Under the pieces are notes generated by a model, which saw nothing but the letters and a program-made list of their open reading frames with translations, searched no databases and was not told the origin of the DNA. This document shows positions 29,501 through 39,711 of a stretch of DNA of 64,000 bases, in pieces (the first letter of the stretch is position 1; every line of letters starts with the position of its first letter). Where the stretch lies: assembly GCA_029210465.1 (NCBI GenBank), contig JARGDL010000001.1, forward strand, positions 124,001 to 188,000. Direction: 5' to 3'. The position numbers and the translations under genes are program-made. This DNA is from Stygiobacter electus. GTDB taxonomy: Bacteria; Bacteroidota; Ignavibacteria; Ignavibacteriales; Melioribacteraceae.

Positions 29501-32500
29501 CCACTATGATCTTTTAAATCTCCATGAATAAAAAATTTCATTTCTTTGTAATTAAAAACATCAAGCGATCTTGGCAAATAATTTACAGTTTCTCTTTTAT
29601 CACCATCTTTTAAATCTTTTATAATCAAATCAAGCGATTGCTCATTTTTATAAATGGTATATTGTGTTTGTGTACGGTCTCTCTCTCTCTGCACTCCTTT
29701 TGGTGAATAGTAATCAGGATTATCTTCGATATTTACTGTCGAAATAGTTAAAACTGTATCTTCAAGAGTGACTTTTTGATTTAATACTTTTTGCCATTGA
29801 TTACCAACTAAATTCATTTCTGCAAATCTTAAATGCACAGGCTTATCAACGCCAGAGATCCAAATTCTGAAAAATTCCACAACAGAAAAACTTGGACTAC
29901 CAACTTTCTCAATAAAGTCTTTTAACGGAATTTTAATCAAATACCAACCTTTATTACCACCACCTTGAACAAATGGATTTGCTTTTGTTGTATCGAGTGG
30001 AATTTCGTATCTAAAGAAACTATTTGTTCTATCAAGTGTTTTGTTATGGTTTAAGTCTTCACTGTCAGGTATTCTTCCTAAATCAATTGATACAGCATTA
30101 CCTTCGGTTCCGTTAATTTTTTCATAATCATTTACAGACATTTCCCTTTTTAATTGGAATGAATAATTATCATTACTTGGATCAGGATTATTTACAGAAT
30201 CATAATTTGGTTCTTGAGGATCTTTTACCCCATCCAGACCTGTATCTTCACCTTCATCAACAAGATCATTATTGTTTTTATCTTCAGTGTCAAGTTTTCT
30301 GTTTGGGATTACATCTTCACTAATTTGTCCAAGATCAATATGTATTTTAGCATTTTGCGGAGCTTCATAGATATTTATCCAGAATTCAATAAATTCAATA
30401 TTTTGTTCAATCAAATTATTAGCCGTTGATGAAAGATTTTTCATTATTCCAGCCCAATTTTTATATGGCTCATTTAAAATTGGGTTATAATTATAATATC
30501 CTTTTTTAGCTGGATTGAAATAAAAATCTAATGTTGTAATTTGTTGACCATCTGGCGGAGCTTGTTTTCTATCACCGTAAATATCTTTAATATTTACATC
30601 ACTCGGTAAAATATTAAACCAAAACGCTAAACCTTTATAATGCATTTGTTCATCTTCAGGTAAATTTCCTATATAGGGCAAATTAACAGGAACACTTATA
30701 TCTTTCCACGAGCCATAAGCTTCACCTAAGGGGATTGTTCTTTTAGCACCTTCAAAATCATCAATATAAGCAATGCTTCTGCTTCCATCACTGCTAATTG
30801 TACTTTTCTTTGTATTTGGATCAGGATTTATGTAAGCTACTTCACCACTTATAGAAAGTGAAGAAGGTGTGCTTGTAGAAATAACTTTGTCTAATGCTTT
30901 AGTGATGAAAGGAAGATCAATGTTAGTTTTAAAGTCTAAACCCATTATCGAATTATTTAATGGTTCTTCACCAATTCTAACTTTATCACTCAAAGTTTGT
31001 TGATTTAAATTGAGCAAAGAAAATCCAAGTGTAGTTTCTCTGTTAAATTCATATAAACCACGCAAACCTAACATTGTTTTTGATGCAAGGCTAAACAAAT
31101 CATTTTGTTCGTAAGTAATTTTTAAATCTGCACCGGGAACAAGTGCATTATCATTTCTAATTACAATTTGGCCAAGGTTATAATCTACAATATAATCTAC
31201 ACCTGGTGTTAATGTTTGACCATTTAAAATTACTTTTACCGAATTTTCTACTACATTAAAACCGATATTAAAATTTGCAGAGACATCAGCTGAATATTCA
31301 CCAGTAATGATGAATTTATCTTTTTCACGAACTTGTTTTGCAAATGTTGAGGTTGTGTCATATACAGCTGAATATTTTAAATCCTGTGGTAAATCCAAAG
31401 GGAAATCTTTATTAAAAGGTTGAAGAACTGGAAAAATTATTTCACCAGTTTCCGGCATTATAGTTCTATCAGGGAAAAAGTCAAAAGTACCATCCGGAGT
31501 AGCACTTGTTTTACTTTTATCAGTTTTATCAAACCCAAATGCCTGTAGTAATTTTACACCTTGAATATTATCCTGAGGCTCTTGCCCTTCAATTCGATAT
31601 TTGATGTCAAGAACAAAACCTTCTTCTTTAATTCTACGACCACCAATTGGATAAATATTTCTTAATTGTAATTTCCATGCGTCTTTAAATTGAGGCTGAA
31701 GATTTGGTGGTTTAACAAGTTTCAAAACTAATCTTGCGGTTGAATCGCCAACAGCATCACGTGTAAATTCACCAACAAATAAATCATCATTTGAATTATC
31801 TGTTTTACCTTCCCATCTAAATGCTACAGCAATTGCATCTTGTTCCTGAATTGATGTTTTAAAAGTTATAAAACCACTTTCTGGATGTAAGATGTAATCT
31901 GTTCCTTCTGTCAAAAGAATAAATCTTCTATCTATCTCCTGAATTCCCGGAATTGATTGTAAAGTACTATCTCTTAATTTTTTATCGTAAGGGACACCTT
32001 CTTTTCTTGTTGGAAGGAATAAATAAGCATTAGCTTTTCTTTCTGTTGGATTATATAATCCAGTTGTTGATTTCCAAACTTGTATATCTCTAATTCTATA
32101 TTCACTATTTACTCTTGGAACTGGATTTCCATAGTAATTATTAAAAATATTAAGACTTCTGTTTTGATATACTGAATCAACGAAGAAATGATTTGGAGAA
32201 TAATCATAAGCATGAATTTCAAATTTATTTGCTTTTGAACCGCCGGTTAAAGCTACCTCTTTAACTTCACTTTTCTTTTGAGATGCCAAAGTTGTTAATG
32301 TAAATGGTCCCATTTTGAAATGAGCTTTTATACCGAACAATGCTTCACTTCCACCAACTAAAGGAGATGTTTGAAGTGAAACATTTCCTGCTTCAATACT
32401 TTGAACAATTTCATCTTCATAACCAGTATACTTTAATTTTAACTGGTTTTCATATTGAAATTGTCTTTCGGTATTCCAATCAGCACTTAAGTTTAATTTA

Positions 32501-33324
32501 TCTCCAATTGTTCCACTTAAATTTATTTGCACTTGTTGTTTGAAATCTGGTTCATTACGAGTATTTCCTAATGCGGAAGTTGTTATACCTTCAGTTGTTT
32601 CATTTCTCCAAGCACCATGAATATCAACTTGTCCGCTAATTTTTAAATTTATTTTAGGTGGACCAAAAATACTTAATATTGGATTGGAGGGAAGCGGAAT
32701 ATCAATGTTTGTAATATCTGTTATCAGTTGATTTAAATCTTTTTTCGAATCCTTAAGTGTATATTGATAGCCAAGGATTTCCCAGCTATCTCTTTTAATA
32801 GCATCGAGCCTTAACTTTATATATTCTTCAATTGGTATTTCAACTTTTGGGCGAATGTTTTGTCCTGCAATCTTTTCTTCAATAATTACTTTTGTACCAG
32901 TAGAATCCATTCTAATATTTCTTTGAACATAAACTTCGCTTGGTTTGACAAAAAATGATGATGATTTTTTGGGTCGGAATGGTATGTAGGGCAAATCTTG
33001 TCTTAAATATTTCAAATTTTGCAGTCTTGCAGTTGAATCTTTGGCACTTGCTTCAATTCTTGCAAGTGAATCTTGTTTTGCCTTTAGTTTCAAAGAGTCA
33101 GCTTTAGAAAGTTTTACTTTTATTGTATCATCAGGATTTTTTTTACCTACAATCGAATCTGGAATTGGATTATAATTTTTGAGTTTCAAAGATGGTGTAT
33201 TTTGAATTGTTTCCGCTTTATTATAAAAGCTATAAAAATTGGATAGATTTAATTGACCACTCTTTGCAGAGAGATTATTATCATAAATGTTAAAAATTAA
33301 ATAACCAAATAAAATTAAAATCAA
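26509..33324 (-). CDS. sprA: T9SS outer-membrane translocon protein SprA
   Basis: A 2271-residue protein, matching the giant size of SprA, which forms the 36-strand outer-membrane pore of T9SS. The N-terminal third has alternating plug-like repeats, and GYEDEIVQSIEAGNVSL, IDRRFILLTEGTDY and GLAFWFNILP are SprA-like stretches. Asn/Ser-rich amphipathic strands run to the C-terminus. A low-complexity Gln/Arg/Pro insertion lies near residues 1790-1830. The frame has no ATG at its head: TTG at 33324 is the first plausible codon, yet coding-like sequence (KHKNIFILGNKALFP) continues upstream and completes a signal peptide, so the true N-terminus is unresolved. Confidence 0.93.
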   Translation of the reverse strand: MILILFGYLIFNIYDNNLSAKSGQLNLSNFYSFYNKAETIQNTPSLKLKNYNPIPDSIVGKKNPDDTIKVKLSKADSLKLKAKQDSLARIEASAKDSTARLQNLKYLRQDLPYIPFRPKKSSSFFVKPSEVYVQRNIRMDSTGTKVIIEEKIAGQNIRPKVEIPIEEYIKLRLDAIKRDSWEILGYQYTLKDSKKDLNQLITDITNIDIPLPSNPILSIFGPPKINLKISGQVDIHGAWRNETTEGITTSALGNTRNEPDFKQQVQINLSGTIGDKLNLSADWNTERQFQYENQLKLKYTGYEDEIVQSIEAGNVSLQTSPLVGGSEALFGIKAHFKMGPFTLTTLASQKKSEVKEVALTGGSKANKFEIHAYDYSPNHFFVDSVYQNRSLNIFNNYYGNPVPRVNSEYRIRDIQVWKSTTGLYNPTERKANAYLFLPTRKEGVPYDKKLRDSTLQSIPGIQEIDRRFILLTEGTDYILHPESGFITFKTSIQEQDAIAVAFRWEGKTDNSNDDLFVGEFTRDAVGDSTARLVLKLVKPPNLQPQFKDAWKLQLRNIYPIGGRRIKEEGFVLDIKYRIEGQEPQDNIQGVKLLQAFGFDKTDKSKTSATPDGTFDFFPDRTIMPETGEIIFPVLQPFNKDFPLDLPQDLKYSAVYDTTSTFAKQVREKDKFIITGEYSADVSANFNIGFNVVENSVKVILNGQTLTPGVDYIVDYNLGQIVIRNDNALVPGADLKITYEQNDLFSLASKTMLGLRGLYEFNRETTLGFSLLNLNQQTLSDKVRIGEEPLNNSIMGLDFKTNIDLPFITKALDKVISTSTPSSLSISGEVAYINPDPNTKKSTISSDGSRSIAYIDDFEGAKRTIPLGEAYGSWKDISVPVNLPYIGNLPEDEQMHYKGLAFWFNILPSDVNIKDIYGDRKQAPPDGQQITTLDFYFNPAKKGYYNYNPILNEPYKNWAGIMKNLSSTANNLIEQNIEFIEFWINIYEAPQNAKIHIDLGQISEDVIPNRKLDTEDKNNNDLVDEGEDTGLDGVKDPQEPNYDSVNNPDPSNDNYSFQLKREMSVNDYEKINGTEGNAVSIDLGRIPDSEDLNHNKTLDRTNSFFRYEIPLDTTKANPFVQGGGNKGWYLIKIPLKDFIEKVGSPSFSVVEFFRIWISGVDKPVHLRFAEMNLVGNQWQKVLNQKVTLEDTVLTISTVNIEDNPDYYSPKGVQRERDRTQTQYTIYKNEQSLDLIIKDLKDGDKRETVNYLPRSLDVFNYKEMKFFIHGDLKDHSGSVSHYVDDNNYATEVYVRFGSDSLNFYEYRQPVKPDWQDIGLKFSELTAIKQVKPDSIKGTYYIPAPDIPGSFYGVRGNPTLTRISFFLIGIENPINKGEKNRSYSGNIWINELRVIEAEQTPGWAYSSNASLRIADLFSASVSSSQRNPFFHGIGDRFGSREDSRSWSAAIDFDVLKLIPVNLAGSNLRVSYTHSENSSKPLYLPGTDVKVDDAQIELRRALKNQGLPDHVIEERVNALKNSTQTVGTSDLWNVSNIRFKIPTEVWYIRDIFNNLSFGFNYSKTYQRSPTILYMNKWNWGANANYSVSLSRDLFFKPKDIPLLGELINLFSDYRDMKIFFTPQSFNSSLSLTRKRDFTQTRTNPDKPDIMRDFGATRSAGFNWTFTEGGLLNLSLGYNVDIQSTLAYLLTENNIERTEGQIWREIFGGQFFGKDFNYRQSFDLRTNPKLPSIFDLNRFISINTSYSSSYQWQNNFSQGELGRAAGYSSKLNASLSIRLKSIFAPLFETTEVKKPVIGIPQQTQPQRTGGRRSNRGADRNLQQQNQGVVHDSTKTAVDSLVRKSEILDTMDIAKEDTVEGINPLKLTLDYLKLGIKYILFDYEQISINYSQSSSYSGGGILGEGTGFNNFWGAKQSDNKGPSRLFMLGLSNNIGKRAPLGNLQDNYTHRNDLDLKTSRQLWEGAQIDIRWRVGWGINKSVTIQTDSFGVPKIANQISTGTIDRSFLSLPPFLFIKSGIKQVNKLYDPTSPDPSANLSDAFKRGFESFSLLSRIPFLAKVMSYIPRPNWSFNWSGLEQLSIFKFAKRVSINHSYDSQYSEGWKINPDGKQEIQTQKVDYGFNPLIGMTFNFDELFGGNFQSSIRYTAKTSYSLGVTTRNVTEAFSRDINFTASYSKSGFDLPLFGISLKNDLEISLSYTRGQTSSIIYLMDNYKDGGTPQDGKTTTTIEPKIRYVMSSRVTLSIFYRRTTIEPKGASHVPPSKTNEAGVDVRIAIQP

Positions 33325-33391
33325 GATTGGAAATAGAGCTTTATTTCCTAAAATGAAAATATTTTTATGCTTAGAAGAAATAGTAAACTCG

Positions 33392-33432
33392 CATTTTGTT
33401 AGTAATAGTAGAGATTAAACTAAATTACCTCC
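33392..33432 (-). other. Irregular 5' region of sprA: GGAGG and 7-codon ATG frame
   Basis: GGAGG lies at 33432-33428. The first ATG after it (33394) is 33 bases away and reads MRVYYFF before a stop, one base out of phase with sprA. The sprA frame itself is open back to a TAA at 33417-33415. Either a one-base indel separates the ATG from the gene, a short upstream frame exists, or translation starts at a non-ATG codon. Confidence 0.5.
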
Positions 33433-33495
33433 TTAATTTTCTTATGCAAATTTTAGTAATTTTTTTTTATAAGGCAAAATTTATTTTTAGTATAA

Positions 33496-34812
33496 TTATT
33501 TCTTTTTTATAACTATAACTTTAGAACCTTCAACTTTTTTGACAATTACATCATTATCCTTTTCAATATAATCACCTTCTGTTACAACATCGATTCTTTG
33601 ATTATCAATTAAAATTGAACCGGCTGGCCGTAAATCTGTAATTGACTTGCCAACTTTACCAACTAAATTTTCTATTTCAGGTTTGGCAGTATAACCAGAT
33701 TTTGATTTTAAATTTTCATCCAAAATTAATTTATTAAATGTTTGGGACTTTGGAAGAAATTTCCAGATGAAATAAATAACAATTGCAGTCAAAACAAAAG
33801 TAGATGCTAATTGAATAATCGCTATTGAAATTGCATTAGTGGTTGCAATATCAATATCAGTAATTAAACCAAAGAAAAGAGCGACCATCATGAGAATGAT
33901 TCCCAAAATTCCAGTTATTCCAAAACCCGGAATTACAAATATTTCAACTATTAACAGGATTACACCCATAATAAATATAATAATTTCCCAAATGGTTGCT
34001 AATTCTAAAATATAACTTGTTCCGAAAAACAATGTTAATGCAATTAATCCAGCTGTCCCTGCAAGTCCCCACCCTGGAGTTTTAATTTCTGTAAACAAAC
34101 CAATAAGCCCAATCATAATTAATAGTGAAGAAACAATTGGATTGCTCAAAAATCTTACAACATCTTCTGCCCAATTGGAAGAAATAGATCTTGTTTCAGC
34201 ATAAGAAAATCCGAAATAATCTTTAACTTCTTGTAATGAAGTTAAAATTGTGTCTGCCATTTTAAATTTAACAGCTTCTTCCGCAGTTAAAGTAACCAGC
34301 TTTGTGCTGTCATCTTTCAAATCACGAATAACAATACTTTCATCAACCATAGCTTGTGCGATGTCTGTTCTTCTACCATTTTTTTCTGCTGTTGCACGCA
34401 TTTCTGAACGCATATATGATTGATATTTTTCAGATTGTTTTTTCCCTTCTTGATCAACAACAGTTGAAGCGCCCATTGATGCACCTGGTACCATAATAAT
34501 TTTTTCACATGATAAAGCTATTAAAGCACCAGCGGAAATTGCTCGTTTATCAATAAATGCAATTGTTTTTACTTTGCTATTTAATATTGCATCTTTGATT
34601 TGAGTTGCAGCATCAACTCTTCCTCCGAAAGTATTAATTCGAAAAATAATTGCTTGAGCTTTGTTTTCTTCAGCTTCTCTTATAACTCTTTTTACATAAG
34701 GTGCAATGCCAAGATCAATTTCCCCTTCAATATTCCCTACATAAATTACTTGAGCAAATATGTTGGATGTTAGAATGAATGCAAACCAAACTAATAAAAA
34801 ATATTTTTTCAT
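33496..34812 (-). CDS. NfeD-family membrane serine protease
   Basis: A 438-residue protein. A signal peptide (1-20) is followed by a ClpP/SppA-like protease domain (about 25-215) with INTFGGRVDAA and the likely nucleophile Ser93 in AISAGALIAL. Four to five transmembrane helices follow (about 235-365), then the C-terminal NfeD OB-fold domain (about 375-438, GKVGKSITDLRPAGSI). Such long NfeD proteins partner with stomatin-like proteins in membrane quality control; no stomatin gene is adjacent. It lies upstream of sprA on the same strand with a 170-base gap. Confidence 0.92.
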   Translation of the reverse strand: MKKYFLLVWFAFILTSNIFAQVIYVGNIEGEIDLGIAPYVKRVIREAEENKAQAIIFRINTFGGRVDAATQIKDAILNSKVKTIAFIDKRAISAGALIALSCEKIIMVPGASMGASTVVDQEGKKQSEKYQSYMRSEMRATAEKNGRRTDIAQAMVDESIVIRDLKDDSTKLVTLTAEEAVKFKMADTILTSLQEVKDYFGFSYAETRSISSNWAEDVVRFLSNPIVSSLLIMIGLIGLFTEIKTPGWGLAGTAGLIALTLFFGTSYILELATIWEIIIFIMGVILLIVEIFVIPGFGITGILGIILMMVALFFGLITDIDIATTNAISIAIIQLASTFVLTAIVIYFIWKFLPKSQTFNKLILDENLKSKSGYTAKPEIENLVGKVGKSITDLRPAGSILIDNQRIDVVTEGDYIEKDNDVIVKKVEGSKVIVIKKK

Positions 34813-34832
34813 ATTTCCCTCACTTTGAGAGA

Positions 34833-35690
34833 TTATTTTTTAATTGCGTAATTCATAATTTTATAAATAAGCTTTGCTATATAGTAATTTGAGTTGCTTC
34901 TTTTTCGGGGAAAAATTCCATTTACATCGGCGCCAATTATGTTTTTATCTTGTCCAATAATTTTGAATAAATATATTAAATCGTTCCAGTTTAAACCTGC
35001 AGGTTCTGGTTCAGAAATGTTATCAAAAAATTGCGGGTCAAAAACATTTATGTTCAACACGATGAAAACATTTTCATTTAAATTTCTCACAACTATTTCC
35101 TGCCAGTCTTCACCAAGCATTCCTAAATTTATTTCACAGGCTAAGATTTGTTTAACTAAATTTTGTGTTTTAAAGATTTCTTCAACTTTATTTAAGGAGC
35201 GAACACCAACTTGTATTATATGATTATTCTCAACTAAATTTCTGATAACACTATCTTTGTTTGGTAACGGATTGTTTTTCATTCTTGCTTTTGCGTCAAG
35301 ATGAAGAATTGTAAATTCTTTGTAATTTCTTCCATACAAGTCAACGAGAAATTTAATAGTGTTAATATCATCAGATAAGGTAAACAATTTTTTGTTTTTT
35401 ACAATGTTTGAAATTTCATTAATCGAATTACCATTTTGATTAGAATTAGAATAAACTTTTAATTTATTGAGTGAACAAATTCCAGATTCATAAGCAAGTT
35501 CACGATTCATTTCTTCATCATATTTCTCAAGTTTTTTAGAAGCATCGATAATGAGTTTAGATGGATGAGTTTCGTCCTTCTTTTTTTTATCTGAATATTC
35601 TAAAGGAAGAAAAATGATTTTTGAATTTTCAATTGATGAAAATTTTTCTTCGAGTTGTAAAAAATTATTTTTTTTACTTTCTGATTTCAT
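34833..35690 (-). CDS. Ureohydrolase-fold protein with degenerate metal site
   Basis: A 285-residue arginase/agmatinase homologue. Family landmarks align in order but with active-site changes. The GGDHS box is LSDDINT (about 106-111). The DAHxD box is LDAKARM (131-137), with metal-ligand His and second Asp lost. The SxDxDxxDP box is LNINVFDP (212-219), with both Asp ligands changed to Asn. The late Glu motif is ADVNGIFP. The EPEPAGL substrate-loop segment is kept. The reading frame is intact, so this is probably a pseudoenzyme rather than a decayed gene. It sits 20 bases upstream of the NfeD gene. Partner and role unknown. Confidence 0.75.
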   Translation of the reverse strand: MKSESKKNNFLQLEEKFSSIENSKIIFLPLEYSDKKKKDETHPSKLIIDASKKLEKYDEEMNRELAYESGICSLNKLKVYSNSNQNGNSINEISNIVKNKKLFTLSDDINTIKFLVDLYGRNYKEFTILHLDAKARMKNNPLPNKDSVIRNLVENNHIIQVGVRSLNKVEEIFKTQNLVKQILACEINLGMLGEDWQEIVVRNLNENVFIVLNINVFDPQFFDNISEPEPAGLNWNDLIYLFKIIGQDKNIIGADVNGIFPRKRSNSNYYIAKLIYKIMNYAIKK

Positions 35691-35707
35691 TTGTTACTTT
35701 AATTTTA

Positions 35708-35737
35708 TGTCACTCCAAATTAAAACTTGGAGTGACA
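35708..35737. terminator. Perfect 11-bp stem-loop after yajC
   Basis: TGTCACTCCAA (35708-35718) pairs with 35727-35737 over an 8-base loop, directly after the yajC stop on the minus strand. Neither side has a strong T run, so it may be a weak terminator or a processing/stability stem. Confidence 0.5.
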
Positions 35738-35746
35738 ATTAATAAA

Positions 35747-36055
35747 TTATTTTACAATAGAAGTAATTGCACTTCTTTCAAATTTAATTTTAACATTATT
35801 TCCAACATCAATTAAAACTGTTTTATCTTCAATTCCAGCAACAGTTCCATGAATTCCGCCGGTCATAATTACTTTATCTCCTTTTTGAAGCGAATCTAAC
35901 ATTTTTTGATGTTCTTTTTGTCTTTTTTGTTGAGGACGAATAATCATAAAGTAAAAAATTGCAAAGATTGCACCGAACATTATCAAAGTGCTAATCATAC
36001 CGCCACCGCCACCTTGTCCATTTGGTTGTGGAGCCATTGCTAATAAGAAATCCAT
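35747..36055 (-). CDS. yajC: Sec translocase accessory subunit YajC
   Basis: A 102-residue protein with one N-terminal transmembrane helix (about 20-40, ending YFMIIRPQQKRQKEHQ) and the YajC core LQKGDKVIMTGGIHGTVAGI. It associates with SecDF at the inner membrane. Its start lies one base after the tgt stop; the tgt-yajC order is a conserved bacterial pair. Confidence 0.95.
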   Translation of the reverse strand: MDFLLAMAPQPNGQGGGGGMISTLIMFGAIFAIFYFMIIRPQQKRQKEHQKMLDSLQKGDKVIMTGGIHGTVAGIEDKTVLIDVGNNVKIKFERSAITSIVK

Positions 36056-37599
<1,544 letters not shown>

Positions 37600-37609
37600 A
37601 ACTTACTTT

Positions 37610-38839
37610 CTAATATGTTTGAATTTTTTTCAACTTAATTAAATCAATTTTTGTTTTATCAGATCTTAAAATTAAAATCTGGTTATCATCAATTTTAAAT
37701 GATTCACCTTTAAGTGGAATTCTTCCAATTTTTGCCATTATATAGCCAGCTATTGTTTCGTAATCACCTTCAGGTATTCTTAAATCATATTCTTCGTTCA
37801 AAGCATCAATTTCAACTTTACCATTTAAGATAAACGAATCATCGCTCGTTTTTCTAATCATCTTTTCTTCTGCATCATCGTATTCATCTCTTATTTCACC
37901 AAAAAGCTCTTCGATTAAATCTTCTACTGTTATTAATCCAGCTGTTCCACCAAATTCATCAACAACAACAGCAATTGAAAATTGTTTTTCTAAAAATTCA
38001 TTAAGCATTTCAAGACTTTTTTTAGTTTCAGGGACAAACAACACTTCTCTTATATTCGTTTTCCAATCATCTGGTTGCTTAAAAATATCCTTTGTGAAAA
38101 GCCAACCTTTTATATTATCTAGATTTTCTTCATAAACCAAAATTTTCGAGTAACCTGATTTTATAAAAGTATCAATCACTTCTTCCATTGAACTTTTAAT
38201 GTCAACTCCAACTATTTCAGTTCTTGGTGTCATTGCTTCGTAAACTTTTTGTTCACGAATATCAATTACCTTACTGATAATTTCCGTTTGTTCTTCATCC
38301 ATTTTACCTGCATCAGAACTTTCTTCAAGCAATTCTTGAATATCTTCTTTTTTTATAAAATCTAAAATTCCTTTTTCACTTTCTAAATTGGATTTTGTTA
38401 AAGTTCTTGAAATTGAAGAAATAATTTTTCCAATAGGATATAAAATAAAATTTATAATTCTTAAAGGAGTAGATGAAATTAAAACTAATACGTCTGCCAA
38501 TTCACTTCCAACAAATTTTGGTAATACTTCTCCAAATACAAGAAGTAACATCGTAGAAATAAGAAGAATTGTAAGTTCAGAAAGACCAAATAAATTGTAT
38601 AACAGGACAGAACTAATTGATGCAAAAGCAATATTAATTATATTATTTGATATTAGAATAGACGAAAAAAATAAATCGGGATTTTTAATAAAATAGTGTG
38701 CATTAATTGCAGCGAAATTTTTTTTCCTTGCTCTAATTTCAATTTTAATTTTATTTGATACAATAAAAGCAATTTCAGTCGAAGAAAAAAAACCACTTAA
38801 TACGAGCAGAGTTATAAGAATTAAAATGTCGCTAAACAT
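37610..38839 (-). CDS. CorC/HlyC-type transporter (DUF21-CBS-CorC)
   Basis: A 409-residue CNNM/CorC family membrane protein. The DUF21 domain (about 1-185) has three to four helices and starts with GFFSSTEIAF. The paired CBS domains (about 205-325) begin with VYEAMTPRTEIVGVD and contain VVDEFGGTAGLITVEDL. The C-terminal CorC_HlyC domain (about 335-405) has DGNY-like EGDYETIAGYIMAKIGRIP. The family handles magnesium/cobalt or cation efflux. It overlaps the UbiA-family gene by 8 bases. Confidence 0.92.
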   Translation of the reverse strand: MFSDILILITLLVLSGFFSSTEIAFIVSNKIKIEIRARKKNFAAINAHYFIKNPDLFFSSILISNNIINIAFASISSVLLYNLFGLSELTILLISTMLLLVFGEVLPKFVGSELADVLVLISSTPLRIINFILYPIGKIISSISRTLTKSNLESEKGILDFIKKEDIQELLEESSDAGKMDEEQTEIISKVIDIREQKVYEAMTPRTEIVGVDIKSSMEEVIDTFIKSGYSKILVYEENLDNIKGWLFTKDIFKQPDDWKTNIREVLFVPETKKSLEMLNEFLEKQFSIAVVVDEFGGTAGLITVEDLIEELFGEIRDEYDDAEEKMIRKTSDDSFILNGKVEIDALNEEYDLRIPEGDYETIAGYIMAKIGRIPLKGESFKIDDNQILILRSDKTKIDLIKLKKIQTY

Positions 38840-39710
38840 AAATTTTGTGATAAATAATTATTAAAGAAATAAATACATAAAGAATTAAATTGATAATCAT
38901 TGGCACATCTTTAAATAAAACATCCACAATATTTTCACCAATATTTTTATTTATGACTAAAAACATATATCTGAAAATCCCAAATACAACAAATAAAGTT
39001 GTAACTACAAAATATTCTGACCCAAACATAATAATAGTTCTATCAGCAACAGTATAAAGTGCATAACTTATTATAACACCGGAAGCAGTTATAGCAGAAA
39101 TTTGGTCAATAAAACTAATAGAATAGTCTTCAAGAACAGTTCTTTGTTTACGAGTTTCGGAAATTGATGATAATTCTGCACGTCTTTTCATAACAGCCAA
39201 AAACAATGAAAGGAACAATGTTGTTAATATTAACCAACTCGAAATATATACCGAAATAATAACAGCACCACCAATTATTCTTAACATAAAACCAATAGCA
39301 ATACAAAAAATATCAACAATTACAATTTCCTTTAAAATTCTTGAATAAAAATAATTAATTAAAATATATGCGATGATTATAGAGATGAAAAAATAATTTT
39401 TTGAAATTATCAGCAGTGGGATAAAAACAAGAAAAATTATTACAGAGAAAATCATTGCTGAGTTTTTAGAGATTACTCCACTTGCAATTGGTCTATTTTT
39501 TTTAGTTGGATGGAGTGAATCTTTTTCAGCATCAAAGATGTCATTAATTACATAAACAAAACTTGCCGCAAATGAAAAAGAAAAAAATGCAATTAGAGAA
39601 GGAATAAAAAATTCCTTCTCAAACAAATGCTTTGAAAATACCAAAGGGACAAAAACAAAAATATTTTTAAACCAATTTGTTATTCTTATTAATTTTATAA
39701 ACTTAATCAT
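38832..39710 (-). CDS. UbiA-family prenyltransferase, DPPR-synthase-like
   Basis: A 292-residue polytopic protein with eight to nine helices. The first Asp-rich motif is NDIFDAEKDSLHPTKKNRP followed by IASG. The HPxKxxRPIASG extension is characteristic of decaprenyl-phosphate phosphoribosyltransferase rather than of quinone prenyltransferases. The enzyme class attaches phosphoribose to polyprenyl phosphate, the first step to lipid-linked pentose donors. A lipid-pentose role would fit the AftB-like glycosyltransferase at 20.3-22.3 kb. The start is 2 bases from the mutase stop. Confidence 0.8.
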   Translation of the reverse strand: MIKFIKLIRITNWFKNIFVFVPLVFSKHLFEKEFFIPSLIAFFSFSFAASFVYVINDIFDAEKDSLHPTKKNRPIASGVISKNSAMIFSVIIFLVFIPLLIISKNYFFISIIIAYILINYFYSRILKEIVIVDIFCIAIGFMLRIIGGAVIISVYISSWLILTTLFLSLFLAVMKRRAELSSISETRKQRTVLEDYSISFIDQISAITASGVIISYALYTVADRTIIMFGSEYFVVTTLFVVFGIFRYMFLVINKNIGENIVDVLFKDVPMIINLILYVFISLIIIYHKIYV

Positions 39711-39711
39711 A

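Noticed and set aside
29678..29690. T(CT)6 microsatellite inside sprA as a phase-variation switch
   Set aside because: Six dinucleotide units are short for slippage switching, and the repeat encodes an unremarkable RERDR stretch in the middle of the gene.
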